DNA of 64,000 nt from Mycobacterium lehmannii (GCF_002245535.1 NZ_NKCN01000027.1:1-64000); one strand, 5' to 3'. Positions 43,855 through 53,326 are shown, numbered from the stretch's first letter. Program-made: numbers and translations. Notes: a model not told the origin generated them from the letters alone.

Positions 43855-45648
43855 TCACGCCTCGTGGCGGATCTGGCCGTTCATCATCGTCATCGTGACG
43901 TTCGCTCCGGCGATGTCGTGCGGGTCGATCGCGAAGATGTTCTCGCTCACGACGATCATGTCGGCGAGCTTGCCGACCTCGAGTGAACCCACCTTGTCGT
44001 CCATCCGGATCTGATAGGCCGCGTCCAGCGTGTTGGCGTGCACCGCCTCCGCGACGGTCAGCCGTTGGTTCGCGGGCGCCAGCACCGGCGCATCCGGTTG
44101 GCCGATCAGCTGACGGGTGACACCGATCTGGATCGCATCGAGTGGTTTGTAGGTCGAGAAGTAGCCCGCGGCCGGCCAGTCGGTGCCCAACGAGATGCGC
44201 CCGCCCGACTTCAACACGTCTTGGGGGCGATACATCAGGTCCTTTCGTGGTGGCCCGTAGCGGGCAGCCATGTTCTGCAGCGTGTCCGGATCGGCGGACA
44301 TCCAGTTGGCCGAGAACTGGGCGACGACTCCGAGTTCGCCGAAGCGCCGGCTGTCGGGGTCCTCGACGTAGACCAGGTGCGCGATCGCGTGCCTGCGGTC
44401 GCGCGGGGGATTGGCGGCCGCGGCGCGCTCGATCGCATCGAGGGTGACGCGGGCGGTGCGTTCCCCGCAGGCGTGTACATGCACGTCGAAACCCGCGGCG
44501 TCGATCTGACCGATGAGCTGGTGCCACTGCTGCTCGGTGAACGGGGATCCGCCCGTGGAATCGGGTTTGTCCGCATAAGGCTCGATGAGCCATGCGGTGT
44601 ATCCGCCCTGGGTTCCGTCGCCGACGATCTTGACGACGTCGGCGCGCACCAAATCGGTCGAGAACCGATCCCTGATGTCGGTGATCGCCTGTACGACGTC
44701 GTCCACCGGCGCCGATCGCACGCTGTACGAGGCAACCACGCGGAACGGCAGCTGACCGCGGTTCTCGACGTCGGTGTACAAGCCGATCAGCGCGCCCTGG
44801 TCCGAGCCGATGGGTGGCACGCCGGCGTCGAACACCGACGTGATGCCGGCCGCGGATGCCTTCGGCAGCCATTCTTCGAGCAGCCGCCCCATGGTCTGCG
44901 GTGAGATCGGCTCGATCGCATCGACGAGACCGAGAACGGCGTTGACCTCGAGCACATATCCGGTCGGATCGCCGTTGCCGTCGCGTACGTAGTAGCTGAA
45001 ACCCGGAATCGGATCGGGGGTGTCGCGGCCGACGCCTGCGATCTCGAGCGCCTTGCTGTTGGCCCACAGGCTGTGCCCGTCGATGGCGAAGAAGAAGCCC
45101 GGCCGGTCGGGCAGCACGCGGTCGAGGTCGGCGCGACTAGGTCCGTCAGGACCGAACATGTCCACGCGCCAACCGAATCCACGCACCGGTCCCGTCGGGT
45201 GCTGTTTCGCGTACTGCTCGATCGCGGCCAGCGCGTCGGCGCCCGTGGGCACCTGCAGGTCGACACCCGAGATGAGGAAGGCGCCGAGGAAGGGGTGGGT
45301 GTGGCCCTCGACGAAGCCGGGCATCAGCAGCCGACCCTGCAGATCGACCACCCGGGTGTCGGGACCGACGAGCGCCATCGCGCCCGCCTCGTCGCCGACG
45401 TGGGTGATGGTGTTGCCCCGCACCGCCACCGCCTGCGCCCAGTGCGCCGGGCCTGCGACGGTGTAGATCGGGCCGTTGCGGAACACGTAGTCGGCCGCGC
45501 CGTCGGTAGCCGAGGCGTCGGAGCCGCTCCCGGACGGGTCGCTCCGAGAGCAGGCGCTGGCCGCGGTCGCGGCGACGACCACCGCGCCCGCGCGCAACAC
45601 GGTCCGTCGATTCGCGAAATAGCCTGCCCATTCGCAGGCGGTGCACAT
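43855..45648 (-). CDS. Exported YtcJ-like amidohydrolase
   Basis: A 597-residue metal-dependent hydrolase of the amidohydrolase 3 (YtcJ) type. The N-terminus has twin arginines (NRRTVLRAGAVVVAA) and ends in the lipobox ASAC, suggesting Tat export as a lipoprotein. The metal ligands are visible as GFVEGHTHPF near residues 110-119, FDVHVHACGE and later HLVYVEDPDSRRF and SLGTDWPAAGY. The family hydrolyses amide or carbamate bonds, and the substrate is unknown. It is absent from the corresponding M. tuberculosis interval between Rv2219A and Rv2219. It ends 12 bases past the RDD gene stop (convergent). Confidence 0.85.
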   Translation of the reverse strand: MCTACEWAGYFANRRTVLRAGAVVVAATAASACSRSDPSGSGSDASATDGAADYVFRNGPIYTVAGPAHWAQAVAVRGNTITHVGDEAGAMALVGPDTRVVDLQGRLLMPGFVEGHTHPFLGAFLISGVDLQVPTGADALAAIEQYAKQHPTGPVRGFGWRVDMFGPDGPSRADLDRVLPDRPGFFFAIDGHSLWANSKALEIAGVGRDTPDPIPGFSYYVRDGNGDPTGYVLEVNAVLGLVDAIEPISPQTMGRLLEEWLPKASAAGITSVFDAGVPPIGSDQGALIGLYTDVENRGQLPFRVVASYSVRSAPVDDVVQAITDIRDRFSTDLVRADVVKIVGDGTQGGYTAWLIEPYADKPDSTGGSPFTEQQWHQLIGQIDAAGFDVHVHACGERTARVTLDAIERAAAANPPRDRRHAIAHLVYVEDPDSRRFGELGVVAQFSANWMSADPDTLQNMAARYGPPRKDLMYRPQDVLKSGGRISLGTDWPAAGYFSTYKPLDAIQIGVTRQLIGQPDAPVLAPANQRLTVAEAVHANTLDAAYQIRMDDKVGSLEVGKLADMIVVSENIFAIDPHDIAGANVTMTMMNGQIRHEA

Positions 45649-45672
45649 ACCGCGCGTCCGGCCGAAGCCGCC

Positions 45673-46425
45673 CTACCGCCGCCTCACCGTGCGCTGCACG
45701 CCCCGCATCTTGGCCTGCGCCGGCAGCGGGCCCTTGGGCATCGCGGCGGGCCCGACCTTGGTGCCCAACGCCGCCAGCCGCGACTCCAGCGCGTCCAACT
45801 GCTTGACGGTGATGTTGGCGGGCAGCTTGTTCAGGTGGCGCTCCAGTTTGGCCAGCGGTACTTCACCCTCGCCGTTGCCGATGATGACATCGTAGATCGG
45901 GGTGTCGCCGACCAGTCGAGCCGTGCGCTTCTTCTCCTGCGCCAGCAGCGGCCGCACGCGCGACGGCGACCCCTCACCGACGAAGATGACTCCCGGCCTG
46001 CCGATCACCCGGTGCACCGCGTCGAAGTGGCCCGTCGCCGCGACACCGGGCGTCACTCGCCATTTGCCCCGCATGTTGTCCAGCGCCCAGGCCGCTGCGC
46101 CCGTCTGGCCCTCGGCCTTGCTGTACACCGACTTCTGCGCGCGCCTGCCGAAGATGATGAATGCGACCAGCGCCCCGAGCACAATGCCCAGCGGGATCAT
46201 CATGTAGGTGGTGAAGCCGCCCGCGAAGATGCCGAGCGCCACCGAAGCGGCGACGATCAGCACAAATGCGCCGATCATGTACGGCAGCAGACGCTTGTCC
46301 TCTTTGCGCTGAATCTGGAACGCCTGCCACAGCTGGCTGCGGCGCTGTTTGGACGCCGCCTTACGAGCCGCCTTGGCTTCGGCCTTCGCAGCCTTCAGTG
46401 CCTTTGGATCGCGGGTTTTCGCCAT
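45673..46425 (-). CDS. DUF4191 membrane protein
   Basis: A 250-residue protein, positional homologue of Rv2219. The N-terminus is Lys/Ala-rich and probably coiled (KALKAAKAEAKAARKAASK). Two membrane helices at about residues 50-95 follow, then a soluble C-terminal domain with GRPGVIFVGEGSPSRVRPLL. It is conserved across Actinobacteria. It lies five bases upstream of lipA's stop on the same strand, so it is read after lipA. No function is established. Confidence 0.85.
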   Translation of the reverse strand: MAKTRDPKALKAAKAEAKAARKAASKQRRSQLWQAFQIQRKEDKRLLPYMIGAFVLIVAASVALGIFAGGFTTYMMIPLGIVLGALVAFIIFGRRAQKSVYSKAEGQTGAAAWALDNMRGKWRVTPGVAATGHFDAVHRVIGRPGVIFVGEGSPSRVRPLLAQEKKRTARLVGDTPIYDVIIGNGEGEVPLAKLERHLNKLPANITVKQLDALESRLAALGTKVGPAAMPKGPLPAQAKMRGVQRTVRRR

Positions 46426-46429
46426 TGCT

Positions 46430-47386
46430 TCAGGATACGGACGCCGATTTGGCCTGGGCGTACAACCGACCCGCACGATACGACGAGCGCACCAGCGGTC
46501 CGGCCAGCACACCGGCGAAGCCGAGGCGCTGCGCGAACTGCTCATGCTCGACGAACTCGTCGGGGTGCACCCAACGCTCCACCGGGTGGTGGCGCACCGA
46601 GGGCCGCAGGTACTGGGTGATCGTGACGATGTGGCAGCCCGCGTCGTACAGATCGGTCAGCGCGGCCCGCACCTCCTCGGGCGTCTCGCCCATCCCGAGG
46701 ATCAGGTTCGACTTCGTCACCAGCCCGAAGTCGCGCGCCGCGGTCAGCACGTCGAGGCTGCGTTCGTAGCGAAACGCGGGCCGGATGCGCTTGAAGATCC
46801 GCGGGACCGTTTCGACGTTGTGCGCCAACACTTCTGGACGGGACTCGAACACCTGCTGCAGCAGGTTCGGCTCACCGTTGAAGTCGGGGATCAGCAACTC
46901 GACACCGGTGTTCGGGTTGAGCGCCTTGATCGCACGCACCGTCTCGGCGTACAGCCACGCCCCACCGTCGGGCAGGTCGTCGCGGGCCACACCGGTCACG
47001 GTCGAGTAGCGCAATCCCATCGCCTGCACGCTCTCGGCGACGCGGCGGGGCTCGTCGCGGTCGAGTTCGGCCGGCTTGCCGGTGTCGATCTGGCAGAAAT
47101 CGCAGCGACGGGTGCACTGCTCACCGCCGATCAGGAACGTGGCCTCGCGGTCCTCCCAGCATTCGAAGATGTTGGGGCAGCCGGCCTCTTCGCAGACCGT
47201 GTGCAGACCCTCGCGCTTCACCAGCGCCTTGAGTTCCTGGTACTCCGGGCCCATCTTGGCGCGGGTCTTGATCCACGGCGGCTTGCGCTCGATCGGCGTC
47301 TCGGCGTTGCGGACCTCGAGACGCAGCAGCCGCCGGCCTTCCGGAGCCGCATGGCCGGCGACATTGGATGAAGGAACGACAGTCAC
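46430..47386 (-). CDS. lipA: Lipoyl synthase
   Basis: A radical-SAM enzyme of about 318 residues that inserts two sulfurs into octanoyl groups on lipoyl domains. Both Fe-S sites are present: the auxiliary cluster CEEAGCPNIFEC and the radical-SAM CTRRCDFC. The C-terminal RSSYRAG motif follows. The GTG at 47386 shares one base with the lipB stop (TAGTG), so lipB and lipA are coupled. It serves DlaT and the glycine cleavage H protein. A slightly longer N-terminus than the M. tuberculosis protein is possible. Confidence 0.95.
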   Translation of the reverse strand: MTVVPSSNVAGHAAPEGRRLLRLEVRNAETPIERKPPWIKTRAKMGPEYQELKALVKREGLHTVCEEAGCPNIFECWEDREATFLIGGEQCTRRCDFCQIDTGKPAELDRDEPRRVAESVQAMGLRYSTVTGVARDDLPDGGAWLYAETVRAIKALNPNTGVELLIPDFNGEPNLLQQVFESRPEVLAHNVETVPRIFKRIRPAFRYERSLDVLTAARDFGLVTKSNLILGMGETPEEVRAALTDLYDAGCHIVTITQYLRPSVRHHPVERWVHPDEFVEHEQFAQRLGFAGVLAGPLVRSSYRAGRLYAQAKSASVS

Positions 47387-48066
47387 TACGTCAACGCTAC
47401 CTCTAGCCGACCGTCGAGCGCATCGCACACGGCGTCGGCCACCCGGTCGATGACGTCGGAGACCGCGACGCGGCGCCCCAGTTCGGCTGCCAGCGAAGTC
47501 ACCCCGGCGTCGGCGATGCCGCACGGCACGATCGCGTTGAACGCCAACAGGTCACAGTCGCAGTTGAGCGCGAATCCGTGCAGGGTGGTCGCCCGCGACA
47601 CCCGGATGCCGATGGCGCCGATCTTGCGGGCCGGGCCGTTCTCATCGGCAGCGACCCACACTCCGGAGCGGCCCTCCACCCGGCCGGTCGGCACACCGAG
47701 GTCGGTGCAGACCTTGATCAACGACTCCTCGAGCCGTCGCACGAAGTTGACGACGTCGAGCGGTTCGGCAAGGCCGATGATCGGATAGCCGACGAGTTGG
47801 CCGGGGCCGTGCCAGGTGATCTTTCCGCCGCGGTCGGTGTCGATGACGGGAGTGCCGCCGGTCCCGGCGTTCGGCCGCTCCTCGGCGAGCGTGCGCCGCC
47901 CGGCGGTGTACACCGGCGGGTGCTCGAGCAGCAGCAGGGTGTCCGGGCCGCCCGCCACGCGCTGGTCGGCGATCGCTCGTTGCAGCTGCCAGGCGTTCTC
48001 GTAGTCGACCGAACCGAGTCGGCGCACCTCGACCGGCACTGTCGCCGACCGGATCGAATGCGTCAT
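47386..48066 (-). CDS. lipB: Octanoyl-[acyl carrier protein]:protein N-octanoyltransferase
   Basis: A 226-residue enzyme that moves octanoate from ACP to lipoyl domains, the first step of lipoate synthesis. Conserved parts are LLLLEHPPVYTAGRR, GGKITWHGPGQLVGYPI, the catalytic Lys in RKIGAIGIRVSR and the catalytic Cys in IVPCGIADAGVTSL. The ATG at 48066 is the family start. It is followed directly by lipA. Confidence 0.95.
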   Translation of the reverse strand: MTHSIRSATVPVEVRRLGSVDYENAWQLQRAIADQRVAGGPDTLLLLEHPPVYTAGRRTLAEERPNAGTGGTPVIDTDRGGKITWHGPGQLVGYPIIGLAEPLDVVNFVRRLEESLIKVCTDLGVPTGRVEGRSGVWVAADENGPARKIGAIGIRVSRATTLHGFALNCDCDLLAFNAIVPCGIADAGVTSLAAELGRRVAVSDVIDRVADAVCDALDGRLEVALT

Positions 48067-48076
48067 GACCTCGACG

Positions 48077-48982
48077 CTACTCCGGGCGCGCGGTGGCGAA
48101 CGCCAACGCTTCACCAATGGTGTTGTGGTGGAAAACGAATCCGGCCCGCTCGAGCGCGGCGGGGATGGCGCGTTGACCGCCGAGCAAACCCTCGTCGGCG
48201 AACTCGCCCATTGCCGCGCGCAACGCGAACCCGGGCACCATCAGCGGTGTCGGGCGGTTGACCGCGCGGCCCAACGCCGTGGTGAACTCGGCGTTGGTGA
48301 CCGGCGCCGGGCCGGTGAGGTTCACCGGACCCGACAGCTCGTCGTGCGATATCGCGAACAGCAGCGCGCGGATCTCGTCCTCGAGGCTGATCCACGGCAT
48401 GTACTGGCGCCCGTTGCCCAGCCGAGCGCCAAGCCCCAGGGAGAACAGCGGCTTGAGCCTGCCGAGCATGCCTCCGGCCTGTGCCAGCACCAGCCCCGAG
48501 CGCACGAGCACCACCCGGGCGCCGTCCTGGCGAGCGGGCCAGGTGGCGGCTTCCCAGTCCACGCACAAGTGGGCGAGGAACCCGTCACCTGCAGGGGCGG
48601 TCTCGTCGGCGATCTGGGACCCGGTGTCGCCGTAGTAGCCGACCGCGCTGGCGTTGACCAGCACCGGAACCCCGGCCTCGGCGACTGCGGTGGCCAACAC
48701 CTCGGTCGGGCCGATGCGGCTGTCACGCAGGCTCTGCTTGAAGGCGCCCGACCATCGCTTCTCCCCGACGTTGACCCCGCACATGTTGACCACGGCGTCC
48801 ACCCCGGCCAGCATCGCCGGGTCGAATTCGCCGGTGTCGGGGTTCCAGAACACCTCGTCGGCGTTCGACGGTGCGCGCCGGACGATGCGCAGCACACGGT
48901 GGTCGGTGGCGCGCAACGCGTAGACCAGAGCCGTGCCGATCAGACCGGACGATCCCGCGATCGCGATGACGGGTTCGGACAC
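48077..48982 (-). CDS. TIGR01777-family epimerase (SDR)
   Basis: A 301-residue Rossmann protein, positional homologue of Rv2216. The motif GSSGLIGTAL near residues 10-19 binds the dinucleotide, and the family-specific parts NMCGVNVGEKRWSGAFK, VNASAVGYYGDTGSQ and FALRAAMGEFADEGLL are present. Close relatives include the YfcH and SulA-like proteins of plants and bacteria, and the reaction is not established. The GTG at 48982 is the start. It lies between dlaT and lipB on the same strand. Confidence 0.88.
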   Translation of the reverse strand: MSEPVIAIAGSSGLIGTALVYALRATDHRVLRIVRRAPSNADEVFWNPDTGEFDPAMLAGVDAVVNMCGVNVGEKRWSGAFKQSLRDSRIGPTEVLATAVAEAGVPVLVNASAVGYYGDTGSQIADETAPAGDGFLAHLCVDWEAATWPARQDGARVVLVRSGLVLAQAGGMLGRLKPLFSLGLGARLGNGRQYMPWISLEDEIRALLFAISHDELSGPVNLTGPAPVTNAEFTTALGRAVNRPTPLMVPGFALRAAMGEFADEGLLGGQRAIPAALERAGFVFHHNTIGEALAFATARPE

Positions 48983-49001
48983 GAGATTCTCTAGAGGCGT
49001 T

Positions 49002-50879
49002 CTAGAGGCCCAGATCGGCCTCGAATGCGCCCTCTTCTAGGCGACGCTTGATGGTGGTCAGGAAGCGCCCCGCATCGGCACCGTCGATCAGCCGGTGGTC
49101 GTATGTCAGCGGCAGGTAGCACACCGAACGCACACCGATCGACTCGTTGCCGAACTCGTCGGCGATCACCCTCGGCCGCTTGACGATCGCGCCGGTTCCC
49201 AGCATCGCCGCCTGCGGCGGCACCAGGATCGGCGTGTCGAACAGCGCGCCCTGACTGCCGATGTTGGTGATGGTGAACGTGCCGCCGGACAGCTCGTCGG
49301 GCTTGAGGTCACTTGACCTGGCGCGCGCGGCGATGTCGGAGATCGCGCGGGCCAGCCCGGCCAGCGACAGGTCACCGGCGTTCTTGATCACCGGCGAGAG
49401 CAGACCCTGCTCCGTGTCGACCGCAATACCGAGATGCTCGGCGTCGTAGTAGGTGATCTCCTTGGTTTCCTCGTTGTAGCTGGCGTTGACATTGGGATGC
49501 GCCTTGAGCGCGTCGATGACGGCGACGGCGATGAACGGCAGGTACGTCAGGTTGACGCCCTCGCGTTCGGCGAACCCCGCCTTCGCCCGCGCCCGCAGCG
49601 ACACGATCCTGGTCATGTCGACCTCGTGGGTCTGCGTCAATTGCGCTGTCGCCTGCAGGGATTCGCGCGTCTTCTTCGCAGTCAGCTGCCGGATCCGGGT
49701 GGCCTTCTGGGTGGTGCCGCGCAGGTGTGCGAGCGACGCCGCCGACGCGTCGGCATCCGCGGGCGCTTTCGCCGCCGCGGGCGACCTGCCCGGGGTCTCG
49801 GCCGCCTGTTCGGTCGACGCCGCCGGTTTCTTGCCGGCCTCCGCGGCCGCGAGCACGTCCTGCTTGCGGATGCGGCCGCCGACCCCGGTGCCCTTCACGC
49901 TGGCGAGGTCAACGTTGTTCTCCGCGGCCAACTTTCGCACCAACGGGGTGACGTAGGGCCCGGACTCGCTTGCCGGCTGCGGTTCGGACTTGGACTCGGA
50001 TTTGGGTTCGGGCTTCGGTTCCGGCTTCGGTTCCGGCTTGGACTCCTGCGCCGGTTCCGGCTTCTTGTCTTCCTTCGGTTCCGGCTTCTTCTCTTCCTTG
50101 GGTTCGGGCTCAGGTTCCGGTTCCGGTTCCTGCTCCGGCTCCGGCTCCGGCTCTGGCTCTGGCTCCGGTTCGGGCTCGGCTTCTGCGTCGGCATCACCGA
50201 TCTTGGCCAGCTCGCCGCCCACCTCGACGGTGTCGTCCTCTTCGGCGGTGATCGAGATCAAGGTGCCCGCCACGGGCGACGGAATCTCGGTATCAACTTT
50301 GTCGGTCGACACCTCGAGCAGCGGTTCGTCGACCTCGACGCTGTCGCCGACCTTCTTCAGCCAGCGGGTCACGGTGCCTTCGGTCACCGACTCGCCGAGT
50401 TCGGGCATCAGGACCGGCGTCGACTTACCCGAAGACTCACCCGAGGACTTCGCGGCGGGCTTTTCCTCGTCCTTGTCGTCGGGCTCGGGCTCGTCTTCGG
50501 TCTCTTCGGCTGCGGGCTCGGGCTGCGCGGCCGGTTCCTCGGCGGGCTTCTCCTCCTCGGCGGGCTGCTCGCCGTCGGACCCTTGATCCTCGTCGTCCGA
50601 CGCTTCCTCGGAGTCGTCGGATCCTCCGGAGTCGCCGTCGTCGGCATCACCGATGACCGCCAACTCGCCGCCCACCTCGACCGTGTCGTCCTCCTGGGCG
50701 ATGATCTTCTTCAGCACACCGGAAGCGGGCGCGGGGATCTCGGTGTCGACCTTGTCGGTGGAGACTTCGAGCAATGGCTCATCTTGTTCGACCGTGTCAC
50801 CCTCTTGCTTGAGCCATCGGGTGACAGTCCCCTCGGTAACGCTCTCACCGAGTGCGGGCATCTCAACGGTGATGGCCAT
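49002..50879 (-). CDS. dlaT: Dihydrolipoamide acyltransferase (E2), two lipoyl domains
   Basis: A 625-residue E2 protein of the pyruvate dehydrogenase/peroxynitrite reductase complex (DlaT, also called SucB). There are two lipoyl domains with the modified Lys in STDKVDTE at residues 43 and 194. A peripheral-subunit-binding domain follows (about residues 310-345, TPLVRKLAAENNVDL), then the catalytic domain with YDHRLIDGADAGRF near residue 596. The linker after the second lipoyl domain is a long run of Glu-Pro and Lys-Pro-Glu-Pro units, which makes the protein about 70 residues longer than in M. tuberculosis. It lies near lipA and lipB, which modify it. Confidence 0.94.
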   Translation of the reverse strand: MAITVEMPALGESVTEGTVTRWLKQEGDTVEQDEPLLEVSTDKVDTEIPAPASGVLKKIIAQEDDTVEVGGELAVIGDADDGDSGGSDDSEEASDDEDQGSDGEQPAEEEKPAEEPAAQPEPAAEETEDEPEPDDKDEEKPAAKSSGESSGKSTPVLMPELGESVTEGTVTRWLKKVGDSVEVDEPLLEVSTDKVDTEIPSPVAGTLISITAEEDDTVEVGGELAKIGDADAEAEPEPEPEPEPEPEPEQEPEPEPEPEPKEEKKPEPKEDKKPEPAQESKPEPKPEPKPEPKSESKSEPQPASESGPYVTPLVRKLAAENNVDLASVKGTGVGGRIRKQDVLAAAEAGKKPAASTEQAAETPGRSPAAAKAPADADASAASLAHLRGTTQKATRIRQLTAKKTRESLQATAQLTQTHEVDMTRIVSLRARAKAGFAEREGVNLTYLPFIAVAVIDALKAHPNVNASYNEETKEITYYDAEHLGIAVDTEQGLLSPVIKNAGDLSLAGLARAISDIAARARSSDLKPDELSGGTFTITNIGSQGALFDTPILVPPQAAMLGTGAIVKRPRVIADEFGNESIGVRSVCYLPLTYDHRLIDGADAGRFLTTIKRRLEEGAFEADLGL

Positions 50880-51038
50880 GTGATTGACTACCTCGCTCCC
50901 TTGAACGGTCGTCAGTCGTGCTGGGTGATTGTCTGCATACCCATCCTGTCACGTCCGGACGCGCAGTTCGCCGCAGACCGTCCGACCCACTGTTCTGGCA
51001 CTATCGAAAAGAGATGATCGGAGGGAGCGCGGACGCGA

Positions 51039-51395
51039 GTGGGAGTCCTCGACAGGTTTCGGCGCGGAAAGCGTAAAGGCAGGGGTTCGGGTGCCGACCC
51101 CGCCGCCGATCTGAACTATCTCCGGCAGTGGGTCGCCACGCACACCGGCGTCGAAGCGTTCGTCGAACCGAAGACCACCGTCACCGACGTCACCGTGGTA
51201 CTGGTCGCCGCCGACGGGGAATGGACGCGGCGACGCGCCGGGGGAGACGCCGGCGCGCGGCGGCTGTCCGACCGACTGAAGATCCCGGTGTACGACGTGC
51301 AGAAAGTCGGCTATCCGCAGCGGATGCGGGACTACGACGAGAAGCGCCGCATCGAGCGTCGGCGCGCTGCTCGACGGGAACTCGACGAGCGCTGA
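51039..51395 (+). CDS. Conserved small mycobacterial protein
   Basis: A 118-residue soluble protein, basic at both ends (MGVLDRFRRGKRKGRG and RRIERRRAARRELDER), with an alpha/beta middle part (NYLRQWVATHTGVEAFVEPK, then VYDVQKVGYPQRMRDYDEK). It has no signal or membrane segment. Similar genes occur beside dlaT/ephD in mycobacteria without known function. The GTG at 51039 is the start, with a purine-rich GGAGGGAG about 20 bases upstream that is rather far for a ribosome site. It is divergent from dlaT. Confidence 0.7.
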   Translation: MGVLDRFRRGKRKGRGSGADPAADLNYLRQWVATHTGVEAFVEPKTTVTDVTVVLVAADGEWTRRRAGGDAGARRLSDRLKIPVYDVQKVGYPQRMRDYDEKRRIERRRAARRELDER

Positions 51396-51494
51396 CGAAC
51401 GCTTGCGTGTGGGGGTGCCTCCACCCGGAGGGTAGGGGGAGAACGGAAGGCACTGATACGGTACCGGCGGTTCCGCCAAGTCACGGGAGGTGCG

Positions 51495-53263
51495 ATGGGG
51501 GACATCGCTACGCGGTTCGTCGACAGCACCGACGACGTGCGAATCGCCGTCTACGAAGAAGGCGATCCGCAGGGGCCGCCCCTGGTCCTCGTGCACGGGT
51601 GGCCCGACTCGCATGTGCTGTGGGACGGCGTTGTGCCCTTGCTGTCCGACCGGTTCCGCATCGTGCGGTATGACAATCGCGGTGTCGGGAACTCGATTGG
51701 GCCCAAACGGGTTTCGGCCTACCGCATGTCTGCGTACGCGGATGACTTCGACGCGGTCGTCGCCGCGGTGAGCCCCGGCGAGCCGGTGCACGTGCTTGCC
51801 CACGACTGGGGCTCGGCGGCCATGTGGGAGTACCTGGCCCGCCCCGGTGCCGGCGACCGGGTCGCGTCGTTCACCTCGATCTCCGGTCCCAGCATCGACC
51901 ATCTCAACGCCTTCGTCACCAGCAGCCTGTTGCGCCCGTGGCGTCCGCGCCGATTCGTCCGTGCCCTGACCCAGTTCCTGTCCTTCGCCTACATGGGCCT
52001 CTTCTCGATCCCGGTGCTCGCACCGCTGGCGGTGCGTGGCTTCGTCGCGAACCTGGTGCGCCAGATCCTGTTGGTGCGCGACGGCATCCCGCGTGAGCAG
52101 TTGCACCATTCCGCGACCTACAAGGCCGACGCCGCGAAGAGCGTCAAGGTTTACGGCGCCAACTATCTGCGGTCGATGAAGCCCGGGCGCCGCGATCACT
52201 ACGTCGACGTCCCGGTGCAGATCATCGTCAACACCAAAGACCCGTTCGTGCGGCCGCACGTCTACGACGACACGAAGAAATGGGTGGCTCGGCTGTGGCG
52301 GCGCGACCTTGCCGCCGGGCACTGGTCGCCGATGTCGCATCCGCGAGCCATCGCCCTGTCCGTCGAACAGCTCGTCGACTTCCTCGGCGGCAAGCCACCC
52401 GCGCGTGAACTCCTGCGCGCGCAGGTCAGCAACCCGCGCGAATACTTCAGCCACACACTGGTTTCCGTCACAGGCGCTGGTAGCGGCATCGGCCGTGCGA
52501 CGGCGCTGGCATTCGCCCGCGAGGGCGCTGAAATCGTGGTCAGCGATATCGACGAGGGCACCGCGAAGGAGACCGCGGCCCACGTCGCCGCGCGCGGCGG
52601 AGTCGCGCACGCCTACACCGTGGACGTGTCGGACGCAGAGTCCGTCGAGCGGTTCGCCGAAAAGGTGTGCGCAGAACACGGGGTGCCCGACGAGTCGTGG
52701 TCAACAACGCAGGCGTCGGGCACGCGGGCATGTTCTTCGACACCCCGCGCGAGGAGTACGACCGCGTGCTGGCCATCAACTTCGGCGGAGTCGTCAACTG
52801 CTGCAGGGCCTTTGGGCGCAGGATGGTTGACCGCGGACTTGGCGGGCACGTCGTCAACATCTCCTCGATGGCCGCGTACTCACCGCAACAGTCGATGAAC
52901 GCCTATGCCACGAGTAAGGCGGCGGTCTTCATGTTCGGCGACTGCCTGCGCGCCGAACTGGACCAGGCGGGAGTCGGGCTGACCACGGTGTGCCCCGGCG
53001 TCATCGACACCAACATCGTGCACACCACCCGGTTCGACATACCCGCCGCCAAGCGGGAGCAGGCCGAAGCCCGTCGCGCGCAGCTCGAGAAGGCGTTCTC
53101 CCGGCGGCGGTACGGTCCGGACAAGGTCGCCAACGCGATCGTGTCGGCGGTCAAGAAGAACAAGCCCATCCGCCCCGTCGCCCCGGAGGCCCACATCGTC
53201 TACGGCGTCGCACACCTGCTTCCGCAGGTGATGCGCAGCGCCGCGCGCGGCAAGGTCGTCTAG
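51495..53263 (+). pseudogene. ephD: ephD-type epoxide hydrolase/SDR fusion gene with a frameshift
   Basis: It is homologous to Rv2214c (EphD, about 590 residues): an N-terminal alpha/beta hydrolase fused to a C-terminal short-chain dehydrogenase. The hydrolase half is intact, with nucleophile Asp104 in LAHDWGSAAMWEY. The SDR half starts VTGAGSGIGRATAL near residue 326. Near 52684-52700 the frame breaks. The first frame goes on with non-family sequence to a stop at 52898, while VVVNNAGVGHAGMFFDTP and the rest (YATSKAAVFM with the catalytic Tyr/Lys) continue in another frame to 53263. Loss of one G after GACGA would explain it. Either the gene is broken or the read has a one-base error. EphD acts on lipid epoxides of mycolic acids in mycobacteria. 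Confidence 0.85.
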
Positions 53264-53267
53264 CGGT

Positions 53268-53326
53268 CCCGAGACCGACGAGCGCCGAGACCGATCGGCC
53301 CCGAGACCGACGAGCGCCGAGACCGA
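53268..53326. repeat. Two-copy 27-base direct repeat after ephD
   Basis: A 27-base unit starting CCCGAGACCGACGAG at 53268-53294 is repeated exactly at 53300-53326, a period of 32. Within each unit the word GAGACCGA also appears twice. It fills most of the gap between the convergent ephD and pepB genes. Its origin or role is unknown. Confidence 0.75.

Noticed and set aside
49434..51017. A long rightward open frame opposite dlaT with a Leu/Arg/Phe-Gly-rich middle part
   Set aside because: It is the antisense of the Glu-Pro repeat linker and lipoyl domains of DlaT; the apparent pattern is a reflection of that repeat.
53268..53326. Possible CRISPR array
   Set aside because: Only two units with a five-base gap, no spacers of useful length and no cas genes.
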